A stretch of DNA of 5,569 bases, taken from the NCBI GenBank assembly GCA_964598065.1, contig CAZRAW010000137.1, positions 1 to 5,569 of the forward strand. Direction: 5' to 3'. Position numbers and translations under genes: made by a program. The notes below the pieces were generated by a model. The model did no database searches. It was not told the DNA's origin and was given only the letters and a program-made list of their open reading frames with translations. Position 1 is the first letter of the stretch. Every line of letters starts with the position of its first letter. Shown here piece after piece: positions 5,534 to 5,569 of the stretch. Source of the DNA: Sulfidibacterium sp964598065 (GTDB lineage Bacteria; Bacteroidota; Bacteroidia; Bacteroidales; F082).

Positions 5534-5569
5534 GAAACAACTACTCCGTTTATACTCATTCTTTTGCCC

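Larger units (their letters stand above)
5440..5569. other. upstream region of cdd to the window edge
   Basis: These 130 nt hold a promoter-like box (5457-5464) and an imperfect inverted repeat (5510-5533). Two minus-strand frames enter from the right edge and stop within about 20 codons. One of them ends GKRMSINGVVVS before a stop near 5530. It could be the C-terminus of an upstream gene, but too little is visible to call. Confidence 0.4.

Overview
The window looks like an ordinary chromosomal stretch from a member of the Bacteroidota, probably near the Bacteroidales/Marinilabiliales. Three things suggest this. Promoter-like TAnnTTTG boxes lie upstream of several genes. Start codons mostly follow A/T-rich leaders rather than a Shine-Dalgarno sequence. 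The proteins have Bacteroidota-style versions of their families: a TlpA-type thioredoxin lipoprotein with a LolA-like front half, a methyltransferase with an N-terminal HSPFVF motif, and a cytidine deaminase with an NQENAAYPSGLCAER core. The phylum is inference; there is no rRNA or other marker to fix a genus.

Layout from left to right. Bases 1-113 lie downstream of the first operon and hold a 14-bp palindrome and a possible start-less partial reading frame. Next is a two-gene minus-strand operon: a class I SAM-dependent methyltransferase (2086-1289), then a thioredoxin-fold lipoprotein (1274-114), 14 nt apart. A 378-nt divergent intergenic region (2087-2464) separates it from comM/yifB on the plus strand (2465-4003). 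That region carries a good Bacteroidota -7 box in each direction. It also holds a bidirectional terminator-like hairpin whose minus-strand 5' arm and loop overlap the end of a 30-codon leader reading frame. After comM there are 61 nt to the end of a second minus-strand operon: cytidine deaminase (5439-4948), then a ChaN/haem-binding-uptake-like secreted protein (4928-4065), 19 nt apart. The last 130 bases are the upstream region of cdd.

The genes do not form one pathway. comM is a conserved helicase-like AAA+ gene linked to processing of incoming DNA during transformation, and no other competence gene is visible. cdd serves pyrimidine salvage. The ChaN-like and thioredoxin-like proteins are exported and probably act in the periplasm or at the outer membrane. 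I see no mobile element, CRISPR array, tRNA, rRNA or defence locus. The least explained piece is the leader of the methyltransferase-thioredoxin operon, which has the layout of a translation-coupled attenuator. This rests on base pairing and position only.
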